The position numbers were made by a program, and so were the translations under genes. The notes below the pieces were generated by a model. That model saw nothing but the letters and a program-made list of their open reading frames with translations. It was not told the origin of the DNA and did not search any database. A DNA stretch of 64,000 nucleotides from Macrotis lagotis (lineage: Eukaryota > Chordata > Mammalia > Peramelemorphia > Peramelidae), in NCBI RefSeq assembly GCF_037893015.1, contig NC_133666.1:467071642-467135641 (forward strand). Reading direction: 5' to 3'. Of the stretch, positions 45,431-57,957 are shown piece after piece (position 1 is the first letter of the stretch; each line of letters starts with the position of its first letter).

Positions 45431-45949
45431 TACTAGATACAATAACTCACCATTTAAGTCAGTACTATGAGTAGGTTTTTTTAAATGACATCAATATAAA
45501 TGCCAAACTACAGTATTTTTCCCAATTGTTTCCAATTTGAAATAATCTCTGTCCTCAAGTAGCTGAAATTTTATTGGGGGGAAAAACAACAAATATAAAA
45601 TATATAATTGAATATATAATGAAATTCTATTGGAGGAAAAATACAAAATATATAATTTCTACAAGATGTCACCAGCAACTGAGGACATTCAGAAGGCCTT
45701 CCTTCTGGATATAGCACTCTAGGTGAGATTTTGAAAGAGACATTAAAAAAGAAGGGCATTCTAAGCATGGGAGACAGCCTGCACAAACACAAACTCAGCA
45801 AATAATGCCATGTTTGGGGAATAACAAGCAGGTTAGTTTGACTGGTGGTTTGGTTTGATTTTTTTAAATAAAAATTCTTGTTTTTCTCCTGCCTTTCTAA
45901 ATTTTTTATTTTTTAGGTCTGGCCCTTTTTTTTTCTCTTGTCTTTGACA

Positions 45950-46135
45950 AGTTATAAAACATTTTCATACTGCTTCTTTTGATCTCTACAAAAAACTTGT
46001 GAAGTAAAATGTAGTTTTCTATTTTATAAACTGAAATGAAAAAGGTTCAACTTGCCCAGTACCACATAGCAAGTAAATTTTAAAGCAAGAATTTTAACCA
46101 AGTGTTCTGACTCTGTGTCCTCAGTTCCTTCAGAA
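45950..46135 (-). mobile_element. MIR relic
   Basis: 'tctattttataaactgaaat', 'ttcaacttgcccagtaccac', 'tgttctgactctgtgtcc' in reverse MIR order. Confidence 0.6.
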
Positions 46136-46160
46136 TTCTTGATTGAAATGGGCTTCTGTC

Positions 46161-46233
46161 CCTTTCCTTCCTTCCTTCCTTCCTTCCTTCCTTCCTTCCT
46201 TCCTTCCTTCCTTCCTTCCTTCCTTCCTTCCTT
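46161..46233. repeat. (CCTT)n microsatellite
   Basis: About 18 near-perfect tetranucleotide units. The minus frames at 46024-46265 (EGRK repeats) are products of this run. Confidence 0.97.
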
Positions 46234-47205
46234 ACATCCCCAAAGCACACAGAAATAGCAGCCAATTTAGAGGGACAGGGAGTTTTCTTTTTTTTTAAGA
46301 TTTTTTGTCTTTATTTCTATTTTTTAATAATCAATTTTTTATTTTCATCCATTTGTATGTGCATATTTCCAAATTACAAAATTTCCCTCCACCCTTCCTT
46401 CCCACCTCCCTCCCCTCAGTAGGGAACAGTAAACATACTTACAAATTAATCATTTTTGGCATGAGGAATTAGGATTAAGGGAAAGAGATACATAAGAGAT
46501 ACTTTTTTATAATGTGTTCATCAGATTCAGTAGGGTGTTTTTTTTCTGTGTGTTTTGTTTTGTTTTTCTTCCTCTGGTTGGGGATAATATAGACTATAAC
46601 CAGTCTAATACAGTTGTCCTAGCTCTCTGAACTGTCCAGAGGAGTTGCATCCATCAAGGCTGTTAATCTCATAATGTTGTTGATGTGTACGTTGTTCTCT
46701 TGATTCTACTCCAGTCGCTCAGCATCAGATCCCATAAGTCATTCCATGCTTCTCTAGAGTCCAATCATTTATGGTTTCTTATAGAACAATAATATTCCAT
46801 AGTATTCATGTCCCATAACTTCTTTAGTCATTTCCCCAATTGTTTGGACCCCCTCAATTTCCAATTCTTTGCCACTACAAAAAGAGCTTCTCTGAATATT
46901 TTGAAACATTTAGGACTTTTCCCATTTTTTACAATTTCTTCTGGATATAGTCCTATAATTGGAATTGCTGGGTTAAAGGGTATGAACAGTTTTATTGCTC
47001 TTTAGGCATAGTTCCATATTGCTCTCCAGAAAGGTTGGATCCACCAGCAATGAATCAATGTCCCAATCCTTCCACAACCTCTCCAACATTGATCATCTTC
47101 CCTTTTTCTCATTTGGGCTAATCTAATAGGTGTGAGATGATACCTCATTGTTGTTTTAATTTGCATTTCTTTAATCAATAGTGATTTGGAGCATTTTTTC
47201 ATAAG

Positions 47206-47207
<2 letters not shown>

Positions 47208-47267
<60 letters not shown>
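47208..47267. repeat. (TA)n microsatellite
   Basis: About 60 bp of AT dinucleotides with one C, grown inside the ORF2 relic. Confidence 0.97.
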
Positions 47268-47444
47268 GCTTTAATTTCTTCATTTGAAAACTATCCATTC
47301 ATATCCTTTGATCATTTATCACTTGGGAAATGACTTGTGACCTTATAAATTTGATGCAATTCTCTATATTTTAGAAATGAGACCTTTATAAGAACTCCTG
47401 GTTGTGAAGATTGTTTCCTAGCTTTCAACTTTTCTTCTAATTTT

Positions 47445-47595
47445 TTTTTAGATTTTTTTCAAGGCAATGGGGTTAAGTGGCTTGCCCAAGTCCACACAGC
47501 TAGGTAATTATTAAGTGTCTGAGGTCGGATTTGAACCCAGGTACTCCTGACTCCAGGGCCAGTGCTTTATCCACTGTGCCACCTAGCCACCTTTT
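47445..47595 (-). mobile_element. Family A SINE inside L1
   Basis: Same orientation as the host L1. Target duplication ttcttctaatttt at 47432-47444 and 47596-47608. Confidence 0.95.
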
Positions 47596-48782
47596 TTCTT
47601 CTAATTTTGATCACACTGATTTAATTAGTGCAAAACCTTTTAATTTAATATAGTCAAAATCATTCATTTTGCAGTTTGCAGTGTGCTCTAATTCTTGTTT
47701 GGTCATAAATTTATCCCTTTGCCATAGATCAGATAGAGTATTTTTTTGGTCTATTAATTTCTCTATGATATCACTCTTTATGACTAAATCCTGTACCCAT
47801 TTTTACCTTATTTTGGTATAGGGTGTCAGATGTGTATCTATGCCTAGTTTTTGCCACACTATTTTCCAGTTTTCCCAACAATTTTTGTCAAATAGTGAGT
47901 TCTTATCCTAGAGGCTGTCGTCATTGGGTTTGTCAAATAGTATATTGTGGAAGTCATTGACTACAGTTTCTTGTGAATCTTCCTGATCTATTACTCTATT
48001 TCTTAACCAGTACCAGGCACTTTTGATGACTGCTGCTTTAAAGTATAGTTTGAGAGCTGGTAGAGCTAGGCCACCTTCCTTTACATTCTTTCATCAGTTC
48101 CCTTGCTATTCTTGCCCTTTTGTTACTCCAGATGAATTTTGTTACTATTTTTTCTAGCTCAGTAAGGTAGTTTGATTCAATAGTTTGATTGGTATGGCAC
48201 TGAATAAGCAATTTAATTTGGGTAGAATTATCATTTTTGTTATATGAGCTCAACCTAACCACAAGCATTTGACATTTTTCCAATTGTTTAGATCTGACTT
48301 TATTTGAATGAGGACAGCTTTATAATTGTGTTCATCCAGTTTCTGGGTTTGTCCTGGGAGGTAGATTCCCAAGTGTTTAATTGTCTACAGTTATTTTAAA
48401 TGTAATTTCTCTTTCTATATCTTGTTCTTGGGCTTTGTTATTCATATATAGAAATGCTGATGATTTATGTAGTTTTAGTTTATATCCTGCTACTTTGCTG
48501 AGGTATATTATCATATCATCTGCAAAGAGTGAAAGTTTTGCTTCCTCATTGTCAATTCTGATTCCTTTAATTTCTTTTTCTTCTCTTATTGCTACTGCTA
48601 GCATTTCCAATACTTTATTGAATAGTGATGGTGATAATGGGCATCCTTGTTTCACTCTTGAATTTATTGGAAATGCTCTGAGTTTATTCCCATTAAATAT
48701 AATATTTGTTGATGGTTTTAGATAGATACTACTTATTACTTTAAGGAAAACTCCATTTATCCCTAAACTTTCTAGTGTTTTT

Positions 48783-48934
48783 GGTTTGGGTTTTTTTTTG
48801 AAAGGCAGTAGGGTTAAGGGACTTGCCCAAGGTCACCCAGCTAAGTAATTATTAAATGTCTGAGGCCAAATTTGAACTCAGGTCCTCCTGACTCCAGGGA
48901 TGGTGCTATATCCACTGCACCACCTAGCTGCTCC
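48783..48934 (-). mobile_element. Family A SINE inside L1
   Basis: Interrupts the RT region, in the same orientation as the L1. Target duplication tctagtgttttt at 48771-48782 and 48935-48946. Confidence 0.95.
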
Positions 48935-51894
48935 TCTAGTGTTTTTAATAGGAATGTATGTTGTATTTTATCATAGGCTTTTTCAGCATCTATTGAGATA
49001 ATCATATGGTTTCTGTTGGTTTCTGTTTAATATGTTGAATTTTTTCCTGAACCATCCCTGCCTGCCTGGTATAAATCCAACCTGATCATGGTATATTATC
49101 CTGGTAATACCTTGCTGTAGTCACATTGCTAAATTTATTTTTAATGTTGTTGCATCGATATTCATTAGGGACATTGCTCTATAATTTTCTTTGTCTGTTT
49201 TGGTTCTTCCTGGTTTAGGTATCAGCACCCTGTTGGTGTCATAAAACAAGTTTGGCAGAACTCCTTCCTCTCCTATTTTTAAAAATAGTTTATTGTAGAA
49301 TAGGAATTGTTCCTTAAATGTTTGGTAGAATTCACTTGTAAGTCATTTGAACCTGGAGATTTTACTTAGGGAGTTTATAGATGGTTTCTTCAAATTCTTT
49401 TTCTGAAATGGGGTTATTTAAGTAGTTTATTTACTCTTCTGTTAATCTGGGCAGTTTGTATTTTTGTAAATATTCATCCATTTCACTCAAGTTGTCCAAT
49501 ATATTGGCCTATAGTTTGGCAAAGTAGCTCTGAATTTTCTCTTTAACTTTCTGATCATTGGTGGTTAGTTCACCCTTTTTATTTTTGATGCTGGTAATTT
49601 GGTTATTTTCTTTCTTTTTTTTTTAAATCAGATTAACCAGAGGTTTGTCTATTCTATTGGCTTTTTCATAAAACCAGCTGTTAACCTTTATTTATGAGAT
49701 TAATGGTTTTCTTGCTTTCTATATTATTAATCTCTCCCTTGATTTTCAGGATTTCTAATTTGGTTTTTAATGGGGTTATTTAATTTGTTCTTTTTCTAGC
49801 TTTTTTACTTGCATACCCAATTCATTGATCTCCTCTTTCTTTTATTCATATGGGAATTTAGAGATATAAAGTTTCCCCTCAAAACTGCCTTGGCTGCATC
49901 CCATAAATTTTGGTATGATCTCATTATTATCATTTTTCTTGGATATAATTATTATTTTCTGTTTGATCCACCCATTAGTTAAGATAAAGTTATATAATTT
50001 CCAATTAGTCCTTGGTTTAATCTTTCCCCAACCCTTTATCGCATGTAATTTTCATTGCATCATGGTCTGAGAAGTGCATATTTATTATTTCTGCCTTTCT
50101 GCATTTTAAGGTTTTTGTGCCCTAGTACATGGTCAGTTTTGGTGAAGGTGCTATGTACTGCCGAGAAAAAGGTATATTCTTTTCTATCCCCATTAAATTT
50201 TCTCCAGAGGTCTATCATATCTAAGTTTTCTAAGATTTCATTCACCTTCTTAATTTCCTTCTTTATTGTTGTTAGATTTTTATCTAGTTCTGAGAGAGAG
50301 AGATTGAGGTCTCCCATTATTAAAGTTTTGCTGTCTATTTCTCCTTGTAATTCACTCACCTTTTCCTCTAGGAATCTGAATGCTATACCACTAGGCACAT
50401 ACGTGTTTAATAATGCTATAGCTTCATTACCTTTGGTGCCTTTTAAGAAGATGTGGTCTCCTTCCTTATCCCTTTTAATGAGATTAATATTTGCTTTTAC
50501 CTTGTCTGAGATTAAGATCGCTACCCCAGATTTTTTTACTTCCACTGAAGCAAAATATATTTTGTTCAACTTTTTACCTTTACCCTGAGTGTATCTCTAC
50601 TTCAAATGTGTTTCTTGTAAACAACATATTGTAGGACTCTGGTTTTTAATCCATTCTGCTATCCATTTTCATTTTATGGGACAGTTCATCCCCATTCACA
50701 TTTACAGTTAAGATTACTAATTCTGTATTTCCCTCCATGCTATCTTTCTCCACTTATATTTATCTCTTCCTTTTCTCATTCCTCCTCACCAAAATTTTGC
50801 TTTTTCCCTTTGACTTTAATTTTAGGAATTTAACTTTCTGTTTATTTTCACTTATAACTTCCCTTCCCTTTTATCAGTCCTGTCTTCCTTTATCTTATCC
50901 ATTCCCTGTCCCCCTCCCCGCCCATAGATTAAGTTAGATTTTTTTGAATCCAAGTAGGTATATATCTTATCCCCTTACTAGGCTAAATCTATTGAATAGA
51001 ATTTATTCAGCATTCACATTCTCCCTTCCTTCCCTCTAAAATTATAAATCTTAGTGCCTCTTCCCTTGGTACTCTAATATTATTAATCAGGCATCACCAA
51101 ACACAGTTCAATTATTTCATTGCTTGATAAACTCCTATTGTTATCAAGATATCATCACAGATTGCTTGCTTAATTACTTGATTAGCAGTTGACTCAAATT
51201 GCATCAAATTGTAATTATAATCATTTTTTAACCCTACCCCCTTTTCAAGTATCTTTCAAGTACACACAATCCTCTTCATGAGCCAAAGTATCATCCAAAA
51301 GCATATTTCTTAAACTATTTGTGCCCCACCCCCCAGGCCTATTTTCTTTCACACTTTAACCCCTCTCCCCAAACCCAGGGTACTTAACACCTTGTTAAGT
51401 GAAGCATCAGACATTGATCTAATTAACTGTAAGAATCTTGAAGATCTCTAAGTACTGGAAGGCTCTGGTGGTCTCACTGAGAACTTTACAAATGATTGTA
51501 AGTAAGAGAGACATGGTCTCAGGTGCTCCCAGCTTGTGATGCCCTCATTAGACAAGGTCCTTAGCATCTTGTGAGTAAAGTGAGTCATAGTATAATGAGA
51601 TACTTACTTTGAAGTTAACACTCCTAGCTTTTTTTTTTCAGGGCTTTTTGTCTCAAACATAGTGATGTGATCTTGGACCTCTTCAATAGAGAGATAAGAA
51701 CCAATTATACCCCTATTCTTTAGATTCATTCTTTTCAATTATAGTCTACCCTCTAATTTTCCTTAGAGAAGTAAAGTTCTAAAGAATTAGAATTGACATA
51801 TCTTCTCTTTTATGGACCAACATTTGTCAAAAACAATGTTTTTTTTCAGTCCCCTTTTTCATTTCCCCTTTTTTTAATGTAACTTTTCAGTCTT

Positions 51895-52751
51895 GTATTT
51901 GACAATTGAATTCTCTGTTCAGTTTTGGTCTTTGTGTCAGGAAGTTCAGGGATGCCTGTATTTCACTGAACATCCATCTTTTTCCCTGACAGCATATGCT
52001 GAATTTTGCAGGGTAGTACATACTGGGTCCTTAAGTCTCCAAAATATATTATTCCAGTTCTTCCAATACTTTAATGTTGAGGCCCATAGGTCCTGTGTTA
52101 GTCTGACCTTGTTCCCTTTGTATTTAAATTGTTTTCTTTTTTTCTGCTTGCAATAGTCTCTCTTTTATTTGAGGGTTCTGGAATTTGGCTTTTACAATCC
52201 TTGGGAGTTTTTATCCTGGGGTCTCTTTCTGGAGGGGTTCTGTGGATTCTTTCAATTGTTATATTGTTATCTTGTTCTAGTAGGTTGGGGCAGTTTTCTG
52301 TATAATTTCCTGCATGATATTTTCCAGATTCTTCTGTTGGTCCAGGCTTTCTAGTAGTCCAATGATTCATAGATTGTTTTTCCTTGATCTGTTTTCCAGG
52401 TCATTTGTTTTCCCTAGAAGATACTTTACATTTTGTTCAATTTTTTCAGCCTTTTTATTTTGTTTGATGGAATCATGTAGTCTTGTTGATTCATTAATTT
52501 CTAACTGTTCAATTCTAATTTTCAGAATTTCATTTTCTCCAGTTATCTTCTGTATTTCCTTTTCTATTTGGCCAACATGTCACAATATTCCTGCATGACT
52601 TTCTTTTTTTCCATTTTTCTTCTTCCTCTCTTCTTTGGTTTTTAAATTCTTTTTTAAGCTCTTTGATGAGCTTTTGTATTTGAGTCCAATTAATAGACTG
52701 TTTTGATACTTCTCCTATGAGTAATTTTTCGTTGATTTCTTCTTCAGACAT
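51895..52751 (-). pseudogene. L1 ORF1, broken
   Basis: Starts near 52751 with an acidic/Lys-rich N-terminus (MSEEEINEKLLIGEVSK; KELKKEFKNQRREEEEK), typical of the ORF1p coiled coil. The RRM block near 52260 reads ITIERIHRTPPERDPR. The C-terminal part (about 52080-51895) is homologous to that of the half-L1, including the 'W-NIFW' word. Frameshifts separate the segments. Confidence 0.85.
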
Positions 52752-53354
52752 GGCATTTCAGTCATCTTTATCTGTGAAGTATTTTTCTATAGTGAGTGCT
52801 CTTTTAGCATTTTTGTTCATTTTTATTGTTATAGTTCTGCTCCTGGAGTATAAGGAGTATAGATCAAGTTTTTATTTAATGGAGCTGGGGTCTTGATACC
52901 TGGCTCGTTGTTGGCTTAGATGTTGCCTATGCAGTCTAGGCCTTGCCTTTGCAGAGGTTTGTTTCCTCCTTTATGTCCAGGTTCTGACTTAACAGAGATT
53001 TATTCCCAACCCAGTCCTGTCTTTCACCCCAGTGCTTTCAGGGCTCGGACTTTGTTTGCAGTTGTTGATCCTCCCTACTGGCTTGCTATCTAGCTGCGGG
53101 GACCTCTATTATTAAGTTGTCAGAACCTGTATTGCACTGTGGCTAAAAGCCTCTCCCACCTCGTAGACTTTTACGACCCCTTTTTCCCCAAAGAAGATCC
53201 TCCACAATGTCTTCAGTTAAAAGCTTATTTGAATCTTCTCTTTGTCTTGGTGGGATGTAGTGAATGTCAGAGTAGAGGCTTCACTTATATTTTGTAAAGA
53301 AAGGCTCCAGGAGCAGGTTAGCTTCAGGCCACGCCACCATTTTGACTCTGCCCA

Positions 53355-53355
<1 letters not shown>

Positions 53356-53387
<32 letters not shown>
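53356..53387 (+). repeat. G32 homopolymer at the L1 5' boundary
   Basis: Thirty-two consecutive G at the exact upstream edge of the minus-strand L1. On the L1 strand this is C32 before 'gtgggcagag'. The poly-Gly and poly-Pro frames at 53217-53583 come from it. The true length is uncertain, as such runs are hard to sequence. Confidence 0.9.
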
Positions 53388-53389
<2 letters not shown>

Positions 53390-53394
53390 CAATG

Positions 53395-53800
53395 ATGACT
53401 GGTGGCACAGTAGATGGAGCAGGGGTGGGGGAGGGAAGAGTGGGGCTGATAACTGGAGGACCTGAAGTAAGTCTGGTTGCTGTCACTAGCTGTGTGACTC
53501 TGGGTAAGTCTCTTTCTTTTTTTTTTAAGTTTTTGCAAGGCAATGGGATTAAGTGGCTTGCCCAAGGCTACATAGCTAGGTAATTATTAAGTGTCTGAGA
53601 CTGGATTTGAACTCAGGTACTCCTGACTCCAGGGCCGTGCTCTATCCACTGTGCCACCTAGCTGTCCCCTGGGCAAGTCTCTTAAACTCTTCTTCAGTTT
53701 CTCATTTATAAAATGGAGATAACAGTTGCACCTTGTGAGGATCAAATGAAGTAATTTTGTAAAGCACTTACCATATTTCCAGGTAGATTGCTTAATAAAT
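53395..53800 (+). mobile_element. MIR split by a family A SINE
   Basis: Left: 'gctgtcactagctgtgtgac'. Right: 'tttctcatttataaaatgga', 'gtaaagcacttaccatattt'. The SINE at 53515-53668 lies between them. Confidence 0.8.
53515..53668 (-). mobile_element. Family A SINE inside MIR
   Basis: Target duplication ctggg(t/c)aagtctctt at 53500-53514 and 53669-53683. Confidence 0.95.
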
Positions 53801-53839
53801 TCTTGTTCCCTTTCCCTTTTCCCCTCCCCCATTCCCAGG

Positions 53840-55685
53840 AATGGATAATATAGTATATCATTTATCTAAGGAACAGCCTCTCTATAATTAAAAAAAAAAG
53901 TTCATGCTCATGCTCAGTGAATTAATCACTGGGTGATGAATTTTATGGTTAGCAACTTGTTAAATCATTTACTAAAGACTGCAGGTGATTTGGTCTACAC
54001 AATTAGGTTATACACAATAAGGAGACACACCAATGAAATCAAGGATCTTCTAAGTTAGAGAGACTGAGGTCCAGTACAAAGTAGAATCTGAGAGACTATA
54101 CTCAAAATGGCAAATACCAAATGATTCAGTTGTACACCTAGAAGAAAATCAAAATTGATAAAATGGGCAAAATGAAGACCCAGAAAACATTACCAGTTTT
54201 AGAGGTTTTGAGTAAAACTTTTATTATGATTTTGGGTTGTTTATTTGTTTCTTCCTTTTCAATGCATGGACATGAATTTACTTTCCTGATCTCCTAGGTA
54301 TAGGGGATGAAGACATTATTCCAGTCAGTAAATAAATATTTACAGTAAGCTCTGTGCCAGGTCCTTTGCTAAGTGCTAAGGATACAAAGAAAGGCAAAAG
54401 ATAATTTCTGTCCTTGAGGAGTTCACAATTTGGAAGGGGCGATAATATGAAAGAAGATTATACTATGCATTATGACATATAGTCCATTGCTGGAGGGAAA
54501 GAAAGGGCGGGGACTGCAAATGTGCTAAATATTTTACACATAGGAATAGGTAAAAGAAAAAAAGGCTTAAATCCTGTTCTAAAAGAGTTTAAAAATCTAG
54601 CAAAGGAATCAAATCCTAGAAGTGAAATAGAACGTGTCAACAACTGCAAAAGTCTAGTCTGCAAACATGGAGATGGGAACAGAGAGCTGCATACAGCCTA
54701 GCCATGTGCACTGATGTTGCCACATCAGCAGAACTTGTACATGAGGCAAACACTGAGGTTAAAAGAATATGCTGCATTGTGGTTTTTCTTTCCTTTTTTT
54801 TTTAAATTTATAATGTGGGTGTGTTTACAACATGAGGGAATTCTGCTCACAAAAGCATGAGCTCAGCCATGTCTTGTGCCTATTTAATAAAGGAGGTTAG
54901 ATAGAAAACAGTGTAGTAGCAGGACTGTCTTTTAAATAAAATATAAAGCTACAGACTGGAACATTTGCAGACATTAAAAGATCCCGTGAAGCACTTTCCA
55001 AGACTCCTAGGAATATACCTTTCAGCCTCTCATTTTATTTAGGTCCCCTTTTCAATGATAAACTTTTTTCTAACAGGTTTGCTAACATAGTAGATTCCTC
55101 AGGTGCTCTGAACTTAATTTTGAATTCAGGCAAACTGAGGGGTAAAGATGGGGTGGAGTGGGGAGGAGAGGGAGGGAATCTAAGCACTAGTTCAAGGGTA
55201 ATGTGTCAAGATGAATTGAATGTGACTCAGTAATTCTAATTCACCTTAGTATGTTTACACAAGTCTAGCAGTAGCCAAAAGCTGGAAAGCCCTGGCATAT
55301 GACTCTTCTTTTGACTAAATCATAGACCCCAAGTTAGAAGGGTACTGAGAAACCTATCCTTCTAAGGAGAACTCTCACCTTCACTTTACAGATGAGAAAT
55401 GTGAGACTTAGAGAAAGTAACTTGCTAAAAAATTTAAATACTTGAAAGAGTCCTGCGGAAAGACATGCCAGGTCTTTATACTCTTGGTCTACCCCTCCTT
55501 CAACTATCCTATTTAACAATAGACTTGATTATGAAGTCAGTCCCACTTTCAATTCAGTCCTGAATTACTACTTTGGATAAAAAGAGTAAAAAAAGATTAA
55601 TACCTAGAGGTAGCTAAATAGCACAGTGAAATAAAATAAAATTAATAATTTATAAATTACAAATGTATTAATTAATAAAAATTAC
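53840..55685. other. Mostly unassigned DNA
   Basis: 54330-54440 ('ctctgtgccaggtcctttgc') is the old interspersed repeat also near 63030. 55605-55630 keeps a short family A head ('agctaaatagcacagtg'). Nothing else recognised. Confidence 0.45.
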
Positions 55686-55689
55686 TAGC

Positions 55690-55930
55690 TTCATTTTAAT
55701 AAACATATAAGTGCCTGCTGAGTAAAAGGAGCTATACAAGCTGCTTCACTACAAAGTGAAAAGGAGGAATAGATGCTGATGATAATAAACTTATATCTTA
55801 CTTTACCAGTCTTGGGAAAGAAGTGACTTGCCCAGGGTCATCTAGCAAGTGTCTGAAGACATAGTTGAATTCAGGTCTTCCTGACTCCAGGCCCAGTGTT
55901 CTATCCATTGTACAACCTAACTGCCTCCAA
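55690..55930 (-). mobile_element. MIR/Ther-type SINE relic
   Basis: 'agtgacttgcccagggtcat', 'cttcctgactccaggcccag' and 'tctatccattgtacaaccta' in reverse order. Confidence 0.75.
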
Positions 55931-55934
55931 ATAT

Positions 55935-57595
55935 TGAAGCTTTAGTTTGAGTTCTGAAAATGACTAGAGTTTGTATAACCCAGTGTTTAGTGCAGTGCCT
56001 TGAATCAATGTCAAGTGATTGGTTATTGAATGATAGTTGGTAAATGCCATGATTTAAATGTTAAAATTGGTAATGTAGCATAATTCTGGCAGAATATATC
56101 TAAATTGCATGAAAATAAATTGAGATTATAGAAATGCAATAGCCCCAATCACAATGATGTTGAAGATGGAATTGTTGAAATTAAAATCATAAATAATTTT
56201 CTGCTTTAAAGGAATTGACTTAATAAGTGTTTTGTTTGGTATTTGTTGGAATCCATACACTTTATGAAGGGTATGGATTCATCCTCTTTGTTCTTCCCCA
56301 AGATTAAGCAACTGCTCTGAGTCAGGTACTGTGCTGGGGTGGATGGTTTAAGTTTCTGGTGAGATAATTTCTAGCCTTGCCTTGGAGAGGCAACAGCATA
56401 ACCTCTTAGCCTAAAATATGGTTATGGTTGGAGAGAAGAACCACAATATCCATGCAATCATGCATGGAAACCTTGAAGTTTGAGTGGCAAGAACTAAAAG
56501 TCATAATATGAAGAAAAATAAACCTAGGCTTTGCATTCTACTGTTACAGTTGATTACTAGTTACAAGTGTTCTCCTTTAGATGAAAGTGCAATCCACAGG
56601 GTGGCAGTATGGGTCTGGGGAATTCCATTCTTTCCCAAAGAAAGGAGACTCCACAAGATATAAAAGGAAAAGAGTTGTTCCAATGGCAATTTATTTACTT
56701 TCCAAGAAAAGTACATACTCCAGGGTAGATGGAGGAACTCAGGACATTATGGAAAGTCACTAAAGAGGAAAGAGAAGTACATTCATTGTTTATAAGTTAA
56801 TGTGAGTCCTTTATGTTCTACTAAATTATTTATGGATTATTGTAGATCTTTTTACATTTTTTTGTTTACATTTTCTATGGGGAAGGGAGAATAAATGCTG
56901 ATCTTTATTCATTATAGAAAGATAATATCAATATGAAGAGAGAGATATTGATATAAATATATACCTATCAAGATAAACAAACATTGTTATCTTGGGTGTT
57001 TAAATGGGATCTGGCAGACTTTTTTTATCCACATTGGTGGAGGCCCAAACATGAGACACATTTGGAGATTTTCCCAGAGTAACATCTAGATGGATTGCCC
57101 AATGAGAAATTTCAAAGAACAGAAATTAAAAGATAACATCTTAGAAATGTATGACAGGAATATTAGATAAACTAATCATATGCCAAGAATAACAGATAAT
57201 AAATAGGTGGACAGCCAGAGTACTCCAATGGTATCCTTGAGATGAGATATCAGGCAAAAGTGAAGAAGGTCTTCAGCATTTTGGTTAGACTCTCTATGAC
57301 AAAGAAACAGAAAAAAGGATAACTAGCCACAGATATGTTGTGATCTATACTACTGGAATGAGCATGTAAATTGTTGAATTCAAATATCCATTTGAGTATT
57401 TAAGAATACAGTGGGGAGTATGTAATAAACCAGAGTTATGACTCTAAAACCAGACAGATGATGTGTAACCAGAACTCAGGGACCCTTGACAATGGTTTCA
57501 CATTGCCTTAGCTAAGAACTGGCTTTCTTGGCTTTACTATAGCAATTTCAGCCTTTCTAACTATAGAATGGCTAAATTATTTAACCATTCTGAAC
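55935..57595. other. Unassigned DNA
   Basis: No gene or repeat recognised. 'atccacagggtggcag' at about 56592 is a weak CTCF-like match. The 60-codon frame at 56581-56763 has no known domain. Confidence 0.5.
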
Positions 57596-57599
57596 TGCT

Positions 57600-57957
57600 T
57601 ATTCTATTCCACTCTGACTTCCATGCTAGGCTCTGTCACAAGTTTCCCTTCTTGCTTTTATTCCTTGAATCTCTCTTGGAAACTTTAGTTCCCTTCAAGG
57701 TTTAGTCTAAGTGCCACTTCCTTTAGATTTTCATTGATTCTCTCTGTAATTAGGGCCTGCCCCTTAGCCCTTGAAATAATTTTGTACTTATTTATAGGGG
57801 CCATCTTCCTTTTGTCTTTGTATCATTAATACCTAGCACAAAACCTAGGACCTAAAAGAAGTTTCTTTTCTGAATGAATCTCAGCTTCTGCTTCTCTAAA
57901 ATGGGAAAATAATATTTGGAATACCCATTTATCAGGGTTGTTGTGAATGTTCAAGTG

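Larger units (their letters stand above)
46680..50738 (-). pseudogene. L1 ORF2 (endonuclease/reverse transcriptase), broken
   Basis: ORF2p nicks target DNA and reverse-transcribes L1 RNA. N-terminal start near 50738 (MEGNTELVILTVNVNG). The endonuclease segment at 50569-50060 holds SGVAILISDKV, LIMGDLNLSLSE and TKTDHVLGH, matching the APE-type GDxN and xDH motifs. The reverse transcriptase block at 48655-48377 holds [10 protein letters not shown] and the catalytic [11 protein letters not shown]. The Cys-rich C-terminus near 47080-47010 reads [14 protein letters not shown] then [10 protein letters not shown]. With the two SINEs removed the span is about 3.75 kb, the normal ORF2 length. Multiple stops and frameshifts rule out activity. 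Confidence 0.92.
46286..53355 (-). mobile_element. L1, nearly full length, decayed
   Basis: Reads right to left: 5' end at about 53355 ('gcagagtcaaaatggtggc', homologous to the half-L1 start), ORF1 (52751 to about 51895), a spacer, ORF2 (about 50738 to 46680), 3' UTR and poly(A) complement near 46286-46330. Two reverse family A SINEs (47445, 48783) and a (TA)n run lie inside. Net L1 length without them is about 6.7 kb. Both ORFs are interrupted by stops and frameshifts. No target duplication was found; the right edge is a G32 run. Confidence 0.9.

Noticed and set aside
46024..46265. Minus-strand frames with EGRK repeats
   Set aside because: Translation of the (CCTT)n microsatellite and a MIR.
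50055..50588. 177-codon plus-strand frame
   Set aside because: Exact antisense of the L1 endonuclease frame on the minus strand (50060-50569), which carries the real motifs.
53217..53583. Overlapping frames encoding poly-Pro (minus) and poly-Gly (plus)
   Set aside because: Both are produced by the G32 run; no other coding sign.
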